From the NCBI GenBank assembly GCA_949775045.1, contig OX459105.1, positions 16,443,353 to 16,507,352 on the forward strand: a DNA stretch of 64,000 nt. Reading direction: 5' to 3'. Of this stretch, positions 25,501 to 32,749 are shown one piece after another. How positions within the stretch are numbered: the stretch's first letter is position 1; the number at the start of each line of letters is the position of its first letter. The DNA is from Metridium senile. Taxonomy: Eukaryota; Cnidaria; Anthozoa; Actiniaria; Metridiidae. The notes under the pieces were generated by a model that worked only from the letters and a program-made list of their open reading frames with translations, had not been told where the DNA came from and ran no database searches. The position numbers and the translations under genes were made by a program.

Positions 25501-26709
25501 ACGGGTCGACGATTGATGAAGATGGGCTCGATGATTTGATTAGTGATGATAGTGAACTGAAAGAACTACTTTCTGATGTACTTGGTACTAGGAAGGGTGC
25601 TAGGGGTAAGGGTGTGGTCAAGAAAAGCGGCTCAGCCTTGATGGGTACTGTCACTTTAAGTAAGGTAAGGATACAAAAACTTTCATCATTGTCATCATCA
25701 TCATCGCCGCCACCATATTAGTTATCATCGTCGTCATGGTCACCACCACCATGATAATTGTCATCATCATCATTGCCGCCACCATGATCATTGTCATCAA
25801 TACTAGTTTCCGTCGTTTTTATCCAGGATTCAAGGAAACCAGCAAAACAAATCGCCAAGACAACATCCAAAACTACAAGAAACACCCCAAAAGGTTGGTT
25901 TTAATTATAATTTCTCTATGACTCTTAACAAACTTAGTTTCAATTATTTTACTCTACCTCTTTGCAAAGCCACCTCTTTGATTAATAATTGTTCGTGTAC
26001 TTAAGTAGGTCCCCAGCAGAAACAGCAGCCAACATCGCGAATATCTCAAAACAAAAGCTCGATGAGAAAACCTCTAGACAACCGACCTACAACGACAAAC
26101 CGGTTGCTTAACAGCAGCAACAACAAGGCAACTAAGTCACGTGGTGTAAGTGCGACTGGAGGAAAGGCTGGTAAAACCTCTAAAGATCCTGAAAGGCGAT
26201 TGGATGGTTTTGACAACAACAAGTCAGCCAAGTCACGTGGTATTAGTGCGACTGGAGGAAAGGCTAGTAAAACCTCCAAATATCCTGAAAGGCGATTGGA
26301 TGGTATTGATGATGTCAGTCCGTGGAATACTGGGGATGGTTTGAAAATGTCTGACGACGTTGCCCAGCTGTTGGTATGCTTGATTTATAATCATTAACAC
26401 CATCATTATGCAACCATTATTAGCATTGCCATCATCACCATTATTATTATTATTGTCGTCACCATCACCATCATCAATGTCGTCTTTATCATCGCCATCA
26501 TAATCATCATGATCATTATTATCATTAATTAAAGTTATTCCATTTGAAAAATAATTTTAAGTTAAAATAGACCAATTTGACTGATTCTCCTATCTCTGTT
26601 TCAGGCCGAGGCTAAAGAGGCGATAGGAGACGACATATCCGAAAGCAGCGGTAGCATTATGAGTAACATTGACTGGGACGCAGTGGACAAAATCATGAAT
26701 GACATGTAA
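66..26709 (+). CDS. CPLANE1: CPLANE1 (JBTS17) homologue, 28 exons, 5' end outside window
   Basis: In vertebrates CPLANE1 is part of the CPLANE complex (with INTU, FUZ, WDPCP and RSG1). The complex acts at the base of cilia to bring in IFT-A proteins; human mutations cause Joubert and orofaciodigital syndromes. Exons: 66-182, 459-565, 678-795, 1205-1475, 2164-2346, 3088-3291, 3885-4042, 4706-5362, 5958-6230, 8080-8226, 8517-9119, 9673-10181, 11342-11633, 12356-12528, 13265-14154, 14668-14818, 15097-15349, 15932-16427, 16724-18139, 18532-19683, 20497-20650, 21276-21910, 22433-22574, 24294-24352, 24911-25664, 25827-25893, 26009-26373, 26605-26709. Every junction is AG/GT with matching phase, giving about 3,482 residues to TAA (the human protein is about 3,200). 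I recognised the family from conserved stretches (GSLAVLTKLGEPVLVTT, PPLYCPQP, EFLLPRVYREK); this is recall, not a search. No clear AATAAA follows the stop within about 1 kb. Confidence 0.85.
186..305 (+). repeat. (ATTC)n microsatellite in intron 1
   Basis: Imperfect TTCA/ATTC repeats start four bases after the exon 1 donor. The open frame through it (Ser-Ile-His runs) is a microsatellite artefact. Confidence 0.9.
583..640 (+). repeat. Truncated copy of interspersed repeat family A
   Basis: Matches the AAACTAGCGAGTAAACTAGT / GGCTGCGTCGGTGTTT end of the family described at 31,018-31,162. It lies in intron 2. Confidence 0.7.
1824..2005. mobile_element. Foldback (MITE-like) element in intron 4
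   Basis: Terminal inverted repeats of about 33 bp with one or two mismatches: CACTGCTGTACTATTTGACA at the left end and its complement at the right. The internal part is AT-rich and has no coding capacity. A target duplication is not clear. Confidence 0.7.
2409..2628. mobile_element. Foldback element in intron 5
   Basis: The left end AATAGTCCCCTTCACCGTTT and the complement of the right end share AATAGTC(C/T)CCTTC, and the match continues through CTTGAAAGG and CTTTGCATC. The arms are diverged and about 90 bp long. A non-autonomous DNA transposon is likely; the family is unknown. Confidence 0.65.
2796..2993. mobile_element. Foldback element in intron 5
   Basis: Arms of about 75 bp: TTTCATA(C)TA..TTTAAAACAACAAGG at the left is repeated as CCTTGTTGTTTTAAA..TATTATGAAA at the right. 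Each arm contains a GACG-stem-AAACGT motif resembling half a hammerhead core (see findings). Confidence 0.75.
3300..3760 (+). repeat. Pyrimidine-rich (CTT)n/(TTCTTG)n tract, intron 6
   Basis: Nearly pure C/T on the + strand, with TTCTTGTTCTTG and CTTCTT blocks. The long frames on both strands (Leu/Phe on +, Lys/Glu on -) are shadows of this tract. Confidence 0.9.
4100..4640 (+). repeat. (ATC)n microsatellite, intron 7
   Basis: CATCATCAT runs broken by CATAAATGT spacers, which form a short higher-order repeat at 4,255-4,370. No coding signal lies here other than simple-repeat frames. Confidence 0.95.
4706..6230 (+). CDS. CPLANE1: CPLANE1 exons 8-9: helical middle region
   Basis: Exon 8 (4706-5362) codes for about 219 residues (386-604). 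It is rich in amphipathic helices (for example SALCFVIKGVVKLFSIYLRD and ALELFLWDAHYRNAFTLAL), as expected for the alpha-solenoid that follows the propeller. Exon 9 (5958-6230) adds a polar linker and another helical patch (SASWLMLYNYTAQ, LLCDIQKKLQDIGVSIPTG) and ends HMS plus one base at the donor CAG|GTATGA. The intron between them is a long ATC microsatellite that stays open in frame for hundreds of codons; that open frame (Ile/Thr runs) is intron, not protein. The donor of exon 9 is the one duplicated in the downstream array. Confidence 0.85.
5370..5945 (+). repeat. (ATC/ATT)n microsatellite with a 111-122-bp duplicated block, intron 8
   Basis: The block with CACAATCTCTATCACCTCCA and CATGATCATGATCATGATCA occurs at about 5,590 and 5,730 and, shortened, at about 5,850. 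It is a tandem higher-order duplication inside the microsatellite. Confidence 0.9.
6221..7790 (+). repeat. Tandem array of about 64-bp units, each containing the exon 9 donor splice site
   Basis: The unit runs CATATGTCAGGTATGAACAC then AATAATAACGTT, a (GATGAT)n stretch and AGTGATAATGTTGAGGAT. I count 24 occurrences of CATATGTCAG|GTATGAAC between 6221 and about 7745; the first is the true exon 9 end and donor. Copies differ mainly in GAT number and in TTAATG/TTTATG or GAGGAT/AAGGAT variants. Between about 7080 and 7620 the variants alternate, suggesting amplification of a dimer. The array lies in intron 9. Confidence 0.95.
7795..8080 (+). repeat. GATGAT-rich tail of intron 9
   Basis: Degenerate GAT/GAC repeats follow the donor array. 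At 7,918-7,940 AATAAATTATTATTATTATT resembles a LINE 3' tail. Confidence 0.6.
8080..11633 (+). CDS. CPLANE1: CPLANE1 exons 10-13
   Basis: Four exons (8080-8226, 8517-9119, 9673-10181, 11342-11633) code for residues about 696-1212. Exon 11 has the helical stretch LLAILYLNLQQYNLRAALDL and exon 12 ends with PAPPLYCPQP. Exon 13 opens EFLLPRVYREKQLRSDIAG, a strongly conserved CPLANE1 block. Exon 12 ends in phase 0 at 10181 (ACG|GTTAGT) and exon 13 starts in phase 0, so they join cleanly. The intron between them (about 1.16 kb) carries two foldback elements and a tRNA-like fragment. An open stretch at about 11,085-11,277 in the same intron has acceptor- and donor-like ends but does not keep phase at its best donor, so I left it out. 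Confidence 0.85.
8265..8516 (+). repeat. Family A fragment then (ATC/GTC)n microsatellite, intron 10
   Basis: 8,272-8,350 carries GACGAAGGGCTAAAGCTCGA and TTTTTTACGGTGTTACAAA, the family A signature. ATC/CGTC repeats follow up to the exon 11 acceptor. Confidence 0.75.
9186..9425 (+). repeat. 12-bp tandem array CATAGGCTTTTC, intron 11
   Basis: About 18-20 imperfect copies of CATAGGCTTTTC, with variants such as CGTAGGCTTTTC and CATAAGCTTTTC. A second array of the same motif lies at 34,362-34,693. Confidence 0.9.
10197..10355. mobile_element. Foldback element just after the exon 12 donor
   Basis: TATGGATGGATTGCAACCAT at the left end pairs with ATGGTTGCAATCCATCTATA at the right, and GAATTGAAC pairs with GTTCAATTC inside. 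TA at both ends is compatible with a TA-targeting DNA transposon. It begins about 16 bp downstream of the splice donor. Confidence 0.7.
10432..10505 (+). pseudogene. tRNA-like fragment (possible SINE head)
   Basis: GTGGGTTCGAGTCCCGC is a good T-arm/B-box. A D-arm-like stretch (TAGGTTGGTATCA) lies about 40 bases upstream. No matching acceptor stem is visible, so it is not a functional tRNA; a decayed tRNA-derived SINE head is likelier. Confidence 0.35.
10549..10841. mobile_element. Long-TIR MITE, Mutator-like
   Basis: Almost perfect inverted arms of about 105 bp beginning CATCCTCGGGAACCCAGGGG. Inside each arm ACCCCTGGG-type motifs are themselves inverted, and a central palindrome GGTCGACCTAATAAGGTCGACC lies at 10,700-10,722. 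Flanking 10-mers TATTAACTAT and TATTTACTAT differ at one base, as expected for a 9-10-bp target duplication. A small relative is at 52,540-52,630. Confidence 0.8.
11740..12290 (+). repeat. (ATTC/ATCC)n array with higher-order units, intron 13
   Basis: Imperfect CATT/CATC repeats. A block with TTTAACCCATTCATCC and TTAATTCATCCATCC recurs three times at about 12,030-12,250. Confidence 0.9.
12356..15349 (+). CDS. CPLANE1: CPLANE1 exons 14-17
   Basis: Exons 12356-12528, 13265-14154, 14668-14818 and 15097-15349 code for residues about 1213-1701. Exon 15 (890 bp) contains helical segments (EVEGLCWETLQWTLQL, FRGITLREAGSIEE) and a conserved SLVFETSRSYLDFLDTFFII patch, then a Ser/Arg-rich linker ending LPRLAWLSR. 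Exon 16 continues with the hydrophobic helix VELALLVNTLWLIDNIY. Exon 17 becomes charged (KKEMRESKKKRLKQQEQ). The protein changes here from folded helices to a long low-complexity tail. The intron before exon 15 carries GGATGAAT-type repeats and that before exon 14 carries ATTC-type repeats. Confidence 0.85.
12570..12965 (+). repeat. (GGATGAAT)n array, intron 14
   Basis: ATGGATGAATGAATGG-type tetranucleotide repeats of opposite strand sense to those in the preceding intron. The two long minus-strand Ser-Ile-His frames here are simple-repeat artefacts. Confidence 0.92.
14155..14667 (+). repeat. (ATC)n microsatellite filling intron 15
   Basis: ATCATC, ATTATC and CACCAT runs throughout. At 14,520-14,560 CTAAATAAACTTATTATTAT looks like a LINE tail with a (TTA)n end. 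Confidence 0.85.
15540..15870 (+). repeat. Direct duplication separated by (ATC)n, intron 17
   Basis: GCGACCGTGATGTTTTCTAG..TTTTGATTGCCTTGCC..CGCGTTCGTGCC occurs at about 15,546 and again at about 15,720-15,785. A (TCA)n tract lies between. The origin is unknown. Confidence 0.8.
15932..18139 (+). CDS. CPLANE1: CPLANE1 exons 18-19: disordered, repeat-bearing region
   Basis: Exon 18 (15932-16427) holds a tandem 22-residue duplication whose copies begin QGTQVVSGER and continue GHGSS(H/Q)TQPI. Exon 19 (16724-18139, 472 codons) starts RSDPTSQPNS. It contains about eight irregular repeats of the form (Q)(Y/F)(N/D)G(x)PS at about 17,070-17,400, then a spaced series of short hydrophobic motifs (PLLHFP, PLLQIP, PFLQMP, VLLHIP) at about 17,465-17,940. 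It ends in a basic Lys/Arg-rich segment. These regions look intrinsically disordered. Both exons keep an open frame through the repeats and join in phase (AG|A), which supports them as coding. Confidence 0.82.
16470..16615 (+). repeat. Interspersed repeat family B, intron 18
   Basis: About 145 bp shared with 31,463-31,625, including TTTGCCAACCATTTTCA and TTGGTTGGCAAAACCATAAC. TTGCCAACCA and its complement make an internal inverted repeat, so this is a probable MITE. Confidence 0.8.
18532..20650 (+). CDS. CPLANE1: CPLANE1 exons 20-21: coiled-coil region
   Basis: Exon 20 (18532-19683) begins RQRRRQH. From about 18,790 to 19,030 it codes for a long charged helix (about 80 residues, E/K/R/L-rich, for example RVKKQFEKELEELKQHQMEL) expected to form a single helix or coiled coil. 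It then carries PRPVPRKRSVKW, the QVTQTTEP motif, and the hydrophobic block LPPDIFLGLTF. Exon 21 (20497-20650) adds a helix with LEEMNERFEAIEKITQNMD, which resembles the C-terminal helical segment I recall in vertebrate CPLANE1. The intron between them holds two copies of an interspersed repeat and a Tc1/mariner-like MITE. Confidence 0.83.
19805..20060 (+). repeat. Interspersed repeat family C, two adjacent copies, intron 20
   Basis: Unit starts CAGCACCAGTC and ends GGT(A/G)CTGACTGTCCC, with CCCCTAATACAGTACCGCTA inside. The second copy is 5'-truncated. A third copy is at 27,767-27,912. Confidence 0.8.
20141..20428. mobile_element. Tc1/mariner-type MITE, intron 20
   Basis: Inverted arms of about 125 bp, starting CAGTCAATTCAAAAAACATT, flanked on both sides by TA (20139-20140 and 20429-20430). 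The CAGT termini with a TA duplication fit Tc1/mariner. It has no transposase and is a non-autonomous hairpin. Confidence 0.85.
20690..21240 (+). repeat. (CCTT)n array, intron 21
   Basis: TTCCTTCC runs with CGTCCATT or ATCCC interruptions. All frames here (Phe-Leu-Pro-Ser) are simple-repeat shadows. Confidence 0.95.
21276..22574 (+). CDS. CPLANE1: CPLANE1 exons 22-23
   Basis: Exon 22 (21276-21910) continues the helix (LLNAIDSIGDIMYP), then becomes an acidic, serine- and arginine-rich linker with repeated TRD/SRD steps (QTRDQTKTRDRNESRD). It closes on a short helix DKLKEIFSDSYDSSKR. Exon 23 (22433-22574) is a basic helix, KKVQNWMAEKRKERHTEWKN, very like the QRIASWM-type basic helix I recall in the vertebrate C-terminal region. 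Donor GAG|GTAACA at 22574 ends in phase 0 and leads into the 1.7-kb ATC minisatellite intron. Confidence 0.83.
22000..22425 (+). repeat. (GAT)n microsatellite, intron 22
   Basis: GATGATGAT/GGTGAT runs on the + strand, opposite in sense to the CAT runs of intron 23. Confidence 0.9.
22580..24250 (+). repeat. 1.7-kb ATC minisatellite with about 48-bp and longer units, intron 23
   Basis: The basic unit is CATCATAACCACCATCATTA followed by CTACCATCACCATCACTGTT and ATCAT. A second block with AACAGAATCCTAGTCATTGT then TACCATCATAAATGTTT is inserted between units. These alternate many times, so the open frames of 479-537 codons on both strands are repeat artefacts. Confidence 0.95.
24294..26709 (+). 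CDS. CPLANE1: CPLANE1 exons 24-28: C-terminus
   Basis: Exon 24 is a micro-exon (59 bp, GPSTLKKIKLAEKERETKR). Exon 25 (24911-25664) starts TRQETQIDSRIKEASNLINE and ends TVTLSK; its acceptor is the last of six tandem copies. It carries PPPKSKHNN twice and an acidic segment (DGLDDLISDDSELKELLSDV). Exon 26 is 67 bp. Exon 27 (26009-26373) has a tandem duplication of about 30 residues with SRG(V/I)SATGGKA and PERRLDG in both copies. Exon 28 codes for the last 34 residues, ending in a short acidic helix (SNIDWDAVDKIMNDM) before TAA at 26707. The exon 25 donor could be GTAAG at 25660 or 25665; only the second keeps phase with exon 26. Confidence 0.82.
24598..24930 (+). repeat. Tandem array of about 60-bp units, each containing the exon 25 acceptor splice site
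   Basis: Six copies of CCTTCTAG|AACTCG(T/C)CAG followed by GAAACTCAAATTGA lie at about 24,600, 24,662, 24,722, 24,787, 24,847 and 24,903. Only the last continues into the long open exon 25; the first five run on into ATATTGTAATTGTTA and back to the next acceptor. One copy lacks the GAAACTCA part. The array therefore repeats polypyrimidine tract, AG and the first eight codons of the exon. Confidence 0.95.
25670..25810 (+). repeat. (CAT/CCG)n stretch, intron 25
   Basis: Two copies of TCATCATC(A)TCGCCGCCACCAT-like sequence lie between exons 25 and 26. Confidence 0.7.
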
Positions 26710-27766
26710 TCATACTGGTCAGTGGTTCATCCCATGAGAGATTGAGCCAGCGATTCGTTTGACCAGCTGATTCACGTGACGTGAAATAGAGTCCGAGAGT
26801 CTATTTCGTAATTCGCAAAATATCGAAATCTTATTTAATATTCTAAAATGAAAACTAGTTGTATATATAAATGATTATTTATGAATTCTTAAATTTCCAT
26901 AAACCATTTTTAAAGAAAACACTGTTTTTACTCTATTATGTCGGTATATATGAACTAATTTATCGGGAAAAAACCTATAAAGACAAAGAAGTTAAAAGAA
27001 CTATACATAACATAAAATATACATCAACTCTGTTTTATAACTTTAAAATATACTTAAAATCTAACATAAACTGAAAATTATCAAATATTTCTATTTATAG
27101 CTTAGTGTTGGATAAAGTCCCAGCAAGTCCGATCGTAGGTTTTATTTTCTCCAAAAATAACATCACATGGACGGAAATGCTCTTATCATCGCTCGTGGGC
27201 TGGTATTTCCGACATGGGCTCCCTGTGTCGCGAGGTACTGATTTAGTCCATTTAAGAAGCGATTAAGAAAAATAATTCTCAGTCACCCCTCATTAACAGG
27301 GCAGAAAAGCTATATAAAAATCATTATATGTATATAGTGTATGTATATAGTTCTCCCTCGTCTTTCATTGCAACTTCTCAATAATTGCAAAGACATTTGG
27401 CAAAGTAGTTTAACTCTATTTTGACAGTAGTTTATCACAGGGGGTGTTTGCAAGGGTTACGCAAACTGAGAGAGTTGCTTTCAGCATAAGGGGAAGAAAG
27501 CATAAAAATACCATCCTTTCCTTATCGTATATATCCCCATGGCACAAATACAGTATTTATACTTTTGCTTTGCACTGTTTGAGCAATGATTGCACAAACT
27601 AAACTTCCGGTCATTCTCTTTCAGGATAAGCAGAAAAAAGGCATACTTATAGCAGCATTGCCTGAGTTGGTTACCTCACCCTTCCCCGCTTTACCACACA
27701 AAACAAACACAACTCTATCACCAGTTGGGAAAGTATCTTTATTAGATTGACATAATTTTCAGCATT
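26710..27766. other. Intergenic region after CPLANE1; nothing recognised
   Basis: AT-rich sequence with only short open frames. Presumed 3' UTR lies at its start, but no clear AATAAA or repeat was seen. Confidence 0.5.
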
Positions 27767-27912
27767 ACAGCACCAGTCGAAAGCTGCGTTTTCGTTGCCC
27801 CCCTAATACAGTACCGCTATTTTTTGGTTAGGTTTAGGGCAAATGTTTGGAAATGCTATTGCTTTTTAAACCAATCCTTAACGATGTTTCGATTTGGTGC
27901 TGACTGTCCCTA
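27767..27912 (+). repeat. Family C copy
   Basis: CAGCACCAGTCGAAAGCTGC to GGTGCTGACTGTCCC, about 90% like the copies in intron 20 by eye. Confidence 0.8.
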
Positions 27913-29039
27913 ATTTTTCCACGGTTTTTGAGCATCCGTGACTCCATTATGCGTTGACAATTAATGCGTTCACGAGAAAAATGTCATCAAGGCTGCAGAC
28001 TTATCCTGCCGTTTCCTTTTACCTCTCCCGCTATGCTATAAACATAACTATTGTTGAAGGCATTTCCTACACGCTAATACAACACACTAGGCTGCAGACA
28101 GGAATGCCAACCCTCTTTAACCTTGAGGTATACTAGGCTGGCTTGAACACAAAACTACAATAATCTAGGTATCAAAATAAATGATGTCTTTACAATACAA
28201 TTCTCTGGGTCATACAAAACCTCTAGGTCGTTAAATACTGAATCGCCAAAAACGCAACCTTTCAAATGTTTTTTAAAACGAGCAAGTGAACGTTGTCTGT
28301 TTATTGACATTGGCTTTCGTCCTTGATAATGGAGTCAAGATGGCTTCGTAACATGCGTTTTTTGTACTTTTATTTGTCTCTTTTAACGAGAATACGGCGC
28401 TTAATGTAAATGACTATAAGTACGTCGTACGCCGAGGCGTTTTAAATTCCGAGACTCGGTTGATTTTAAAAATCCGAGACCGAGACTTTCATTTCTCAAA
28501 ATCTAAAAAAAAATCGAGACTCTGGGACGCAAAAATGCGAATGAAAAACGAGACTCGAGCGTACACAGGGCGAGATTCCGAGACTTGGACAATTTTTCCG
28601 AGACTTTTAATTTCTGGGGGAACCATTCGCTACCCCTATTAGTCACTATCAAAGATTTTGTCTAGTGATGTTGCAACGATTATTGTTTCCTTTGTATTTA
28701 ATTTTTCTGGTTTGATGGTAACTAACCTTATTGACAAAGAAATATAAATATTAGTTAATAATTTCATTAACTATTCCGTGGTTGTGATGAGTGTGCTCCA
28801 CTTTACACTACTTGTATCAAATATGCTCGTTAATTTCATTTATTATTAACAGCTCAAAACAATTTTTGCGCATATCATTAGTATTATTCATCTGAAATGT
28901 GCACTTTGGTAATTGTATGGTATTGGTACTTGTTTATGGGTAGTTTTACATTTCTATTCTGATTGAAAAAGGTGATCAAGATTTAAAAACAATTTGAGAA
29001 TTTCATCATTGTCTTCAAGTCTCGTTTTGTGCACATTTC
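27913..29039. other. No gene recognised
   Basis: Contains a 28,440-28,620 stretch with many CCGAGAC/CGAGACT motifs. Otherwise no feature I can support. Confidence 0.4.
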
Positions 29040-29545
29040 TAGTCTAACCGCGCCGATTCTATCAAAACGTGCAGTTTGAAGACTAATGATCTGTGTCAAT
29101 ACCACAGTCTAGGGCCATGTTTATGGGCAGTTTTCAGTTAATTAAATAGTTTTGTGCACATCTTTAGTCTTACTGATTCAACCAAAACGTGCAGTTTGAT
29201 GATCTCTGTCACTACCATAGTCTAGGGCCATGTTTATGGGCAGTTTTCAGTTAATTAAATAGTTTTGTGCACATCTTTAGTCTTACTGATTCAACCAAAA
29301 CATGCAGTTTGATGATCTCTGTCACTACCATAGTCTAGAGCCATGTTTATGGGCAGTTTTCAAAAGGTGATCAAGGTTTTAAAAACAATTTGAGACTTTC
29401 ATCATTGTCTTTGAGCCTCGTTTTGTGCACATCTCTAGTTAGTCTCACCGATTCTATCAAAACGTGCAGTTTGAAAATGATCTGTGTCAATACCACAGTC
29501 TAGGGCCATGTTTATGGGCAGTTTTCAGTTTAATTAAAAAGTGCT
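29040..29545 (+). repeat. Tandem repeat, about 120-bp units, about 4 copies
   Basis: Each unit has GTGCAGTTTGA, CACTACCATAGTCTAGGGCC and ATGTTTATGGGCAGTTTTCA. The first and last copies carry insertions. Confidence 0.85.
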
Positions 29546-29824
29546 GATATATAGTGTTTTTAGCAACGTCCATTATAATTACCATGTGTTTACCATTAGT
29601 GAATCGTGCGAGGAACCATGAGTGCTGCAGGACTGTTTGTTTTCTTTACAGTTATTGCTTCTGTTATAAAAACAAAAATTAATTAGATTTGATTTTCTGT
29701 AACTTCCGAGTTCAATTTGCCATCGATCTTATTGGTGAATCGCCATGCACCTACTGTGAATTAATGAGATATTGATGGCGGTAATATAGTGTTGTGATTG
29801 GATAATACCCGTGTAGATAATGGT

Positions 29825-30125
29825 TCACTAAAAGCCGTATCAATGTGAAAAATATTAAAGGTGTCGTATAGCTTACTTTAATGTATATTTCGGATGATGT
29901 TTTAGATAGCGTCTTCTGATTGGCTGTCAAGCGTGCAATAATGCTTTAGTAAAAAGCCATATCGTAACTGACATTCACTAAAAGCCGTATCAATGTGGAA
30001 AATATTCAAGGTGTCATATAGCTTACTTTAATGTAAATTTCGGATGATGTTTTAGATAGCAACTTCTGATTGGCTGTCAAGCGTGCAACAATGCTTTAGT
30101 AAAAGCCATATATCGTAACTGACCT
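29825..30125 (+). repeat. Tandem duplication, about 147-bp unit
   Basis: Two copies of TTCACTAAAAGCCGTATCAA through ATTGGCTGTCAAGCGTGCAA, with few differences. Confidence 0.9.
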
Positions 30126-30236
30126 AAAGTAAATATCAATATCTACCTTTTGTTAATTGTTACTATATTGTCATGATATGGTGCAATTAGTGGTGATCAT
30201 TTGACTTTTGATGGGGTGGGAAGATTTTGAAAATAA

Positions 30237-30718
30237 ATATCATGCAGCCCTCTGAGCAAGGAAAAAAAATCGTACAGTACAAGTTCTGGGGGGGAAATAT
30301 CCTGCAGCCTCTGAGCAAGGAAAAAAAATCGTACAGTACAAGTTCTGGGGGGGAAATATCCTGCAGCCTCTGAGCAAGGAAAAAAAATCGTACAGTACAA
30401 GTTCTGGGGGGGGGGATATCCTGCAGCCCTCTGAGCAAGGTGAAAAAATCGTACAGTACAAGTTCTGGGGGGGGGGATATCCTGCAGCCTCTGAGCAAGG
30501 AAAAAAAATCGTACAGTACAAGTTCTGGGCCGGGGGGGATATCCTGCAGCCCTCTGAGCAAGGTGAAAAAATCGTACAGTACAAGTTCTGGGGGGGGGGA
30601 TATCCTGCAGCCTCTGAGCAAGGAAAAAAAATCGTACAGTACAAGTTCTGGGGGGGGGGGGGATATCCTGCAGCCCTCTGAGCAAGGTGAAAAAATCGTA
30701 CAGTACAAGATCTGGGGA
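30237..30718 (+). repeat. 60-bp tandem array with a G-run, 8 copies in two alternating types
   Basis: Unit: TATCCTGCAGCC(C)TCTGAGCA, AGG(AA/TG)AAAAAATCGTACAG, TACAAGTTCTGG then a G-run of about 7-13. Types with CCC/GGTG and CC/GGAA alternate from copy 4 onward. Overlapping frames on both strands are artefacts. Confidence 0.95.
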
Positions 30719-31017
30719 AAAAATATGCAAACAAAATGTGACAAATAAAAAAGGTCACTTGTGATCGTATCGTTGGTTCATTTAGTAGGCTGTTATTAAC
30801 ATTGTCCTCGGCCATCACTTCTTAATTACAGCATTATTGTATCTGTTTCTCCCTCGTTTAGTTACTCGTTGGTTGTTTGTTCATGACAAGTCTTGTTTTT
30901 AGATCTTTAGAGAAAGATTGTTGAATTTTTCAATTATTTCAACACTTTAAGAAATATTATCGATATCCGCATGCCTTTGCAGCCCGAATAACATCAAGTT
31001 AGATATACAATCCTCTT

Positions 31018-31162
31018 TTACTCCGACGAAGGGCTAAAGCTCGAAACGTCATTAAAGTTATAAGTCAACATTTTTTTCCGGTGTTACAAATTTCATTATA
31101 GTACCTATCGTTTATGTCAAACACCGACACAGCTTATACTAGTTTACTCGCTAGTTTCCATT
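31018..31162 (+). repeat. Interspersed repeat family A, near full-length
   Basis: About 145 bp: CTCCGACGAAGGGCTAAAGC, TCGAAACGTC, TTTTTTCCGGTGTTACAAA, TTTATGTCAAACACCGACAC, TAGTTTACTCGCTAGTTTCC. Other copies or parts: 583-640, 8,272-8,350, 33,745-33,830, 36,103-36,240, 41,260-41,465 and 45,398-45,542 (minus). Confidence 0.85.
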
Positions 31163-31229
31163 TAGATATAAGCTGATAGCTAGATTACAATGAGCGTTAT
31201 TTAGTTACTTACAGTATAAATATAAACAC

Positions 31230-32210
31230 ATCATGGCTTAATGCACGATAAATCGATCCAAATTACTTAAACAATTGTTAATAAGGAGTGGCTTTTTTCA
31301 TATCGCAATCGTTAATGAAGGGCGTCGCTCAATCTTTATTCTTATCAGTAATGCCAAATATTGTACAATAAACAACTGTACCTGCAATATCAACTGCTAC
31401 TTGCTATAGATTAATTAATTAAGATATGACTTTATATGCACGCTAAATCAATTCACGATCAATAAGTGCAGAGCGTAATGTTTACAAGTGTTGTAATATT
31501 GTGACCTGACTTATTTGCCAACCATTTTCATAGTATATATCGTTTATTTCCTTTGTTCTAATAAATGACAAGGATTGGTTGGCAAAACCATAACAAAATA
31601 CGTCACTGTACGTCCACCTATTCGCAATTGATAATGGGGGTCAAGAACCACTCGCTATACGTAAAACATCTTAATATTTCTACCGGTTGATATTCATCGC
31701 CAATCAGTTACAATTGTACAGTAAACAACTGTACCTGCAATCAACTGCTTGCCATATTAATTAAGATATGACTTTATCCACGCTAAATCAATTTATAATG
31801 GGCATCATTAATCACTCGCTTCACGTTAAACATAACTTATAACATAATAATAACCAAATAGAGGGTAAAACACGAAACAGTTTACACTGATGAACTTGTG
31901 GCCCTCCATATTACTTTAATAATCTTTCTAAATTGATATTAATCGCCAATTATAATTGTACAGTAAACAACTGTACCTGCAATTAACTGCTTGTCATATT
32001 AATTAATCAAGATATGACTTAATGCACGCGATTCACGTTATATCAGTCAGTAGAGCTTAAATTTGTTTTTGTCGCAATTGATGATGGGCGTCAATAATCA
32101 CTCACGCTAATCATATTTTCATCTTTCTTCATTGATACATCGCCAATTATTGTACAATAAACAATGTATTTCAATTAGCTGCTTATAAATATCAAAATAT
32201 CATTACTCAA
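31230..32210 (+). repeat. Diverged tandem repeats (about 200-280 bp) with an embedded family B copy
   Basis: GTACAATAAACAACTGTACC, AACTGCT, AATTAAGATATGACTTTAT and CACGCTAAATCAAT recur at about 31,363, 31,720, 31,960 and 32,150. A family B copy at 31,463-31,625 interrupts the series. Confidence 0.75.
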
Positions 32211-32749
32211 TGCATTGTGGCATGTTCTAAAGCTGAGAAATTCATCAATATTTTCCACAAATCGTTTCAAACTTTCAAATCACGCGTTTTCAACATCGAA
32301 CATCCTAAAATATCCACAGGTTGTCGACACTGACTTAGTAATGAGCGTCACTGTGGGCCAAAAACTATTACACCATAACCTAAAGCCGGCTTATAGCTAT
32401 AATGGTAGGGCGGTGTCCTTTGTAGACTTGTGCTACTACAACCACCACTAAGCACGCTCAGTTGAACGACCATCTTTAATGGCAGTATTCCTTACTGGAT
32501 ATGTATTGCTTTATTTCTGTTAGACTTCTATATGTTTCCAAATGATCGCTCACGATCGCCGGATCGCTGAAAATGATGCCAGCAGCGATTATATGGAAAC
32601 ACATTTCCGCGATCTAAAGCCTATAAAGTTTCCGTGGGGTGTACTATATAAAATAATCCGCATGCAGGCTTGCTCGCTTCGTAGATTTGATAACTATTAC
32701 AACCACAAAGCCGCTTTAATTCTCTATAATGACAAGGGCGTATACCTAA
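32211..32749. other. No gene supported
   Basis: Two open frames of 75-78 codons (32,215 and 32,542) have no recognised motif, no splice context and no composition shift. I treat them as chance. Confidence 0.4.

Noticed and set aside
30187..30818. Three overlapping minus-strand frames of 177-192 codons with repeated LVLYDFFSLLRG
   Set aside because: The frames exist in all three phases because of the 60-bp tandem array; unit length divisible by three keeps them open.
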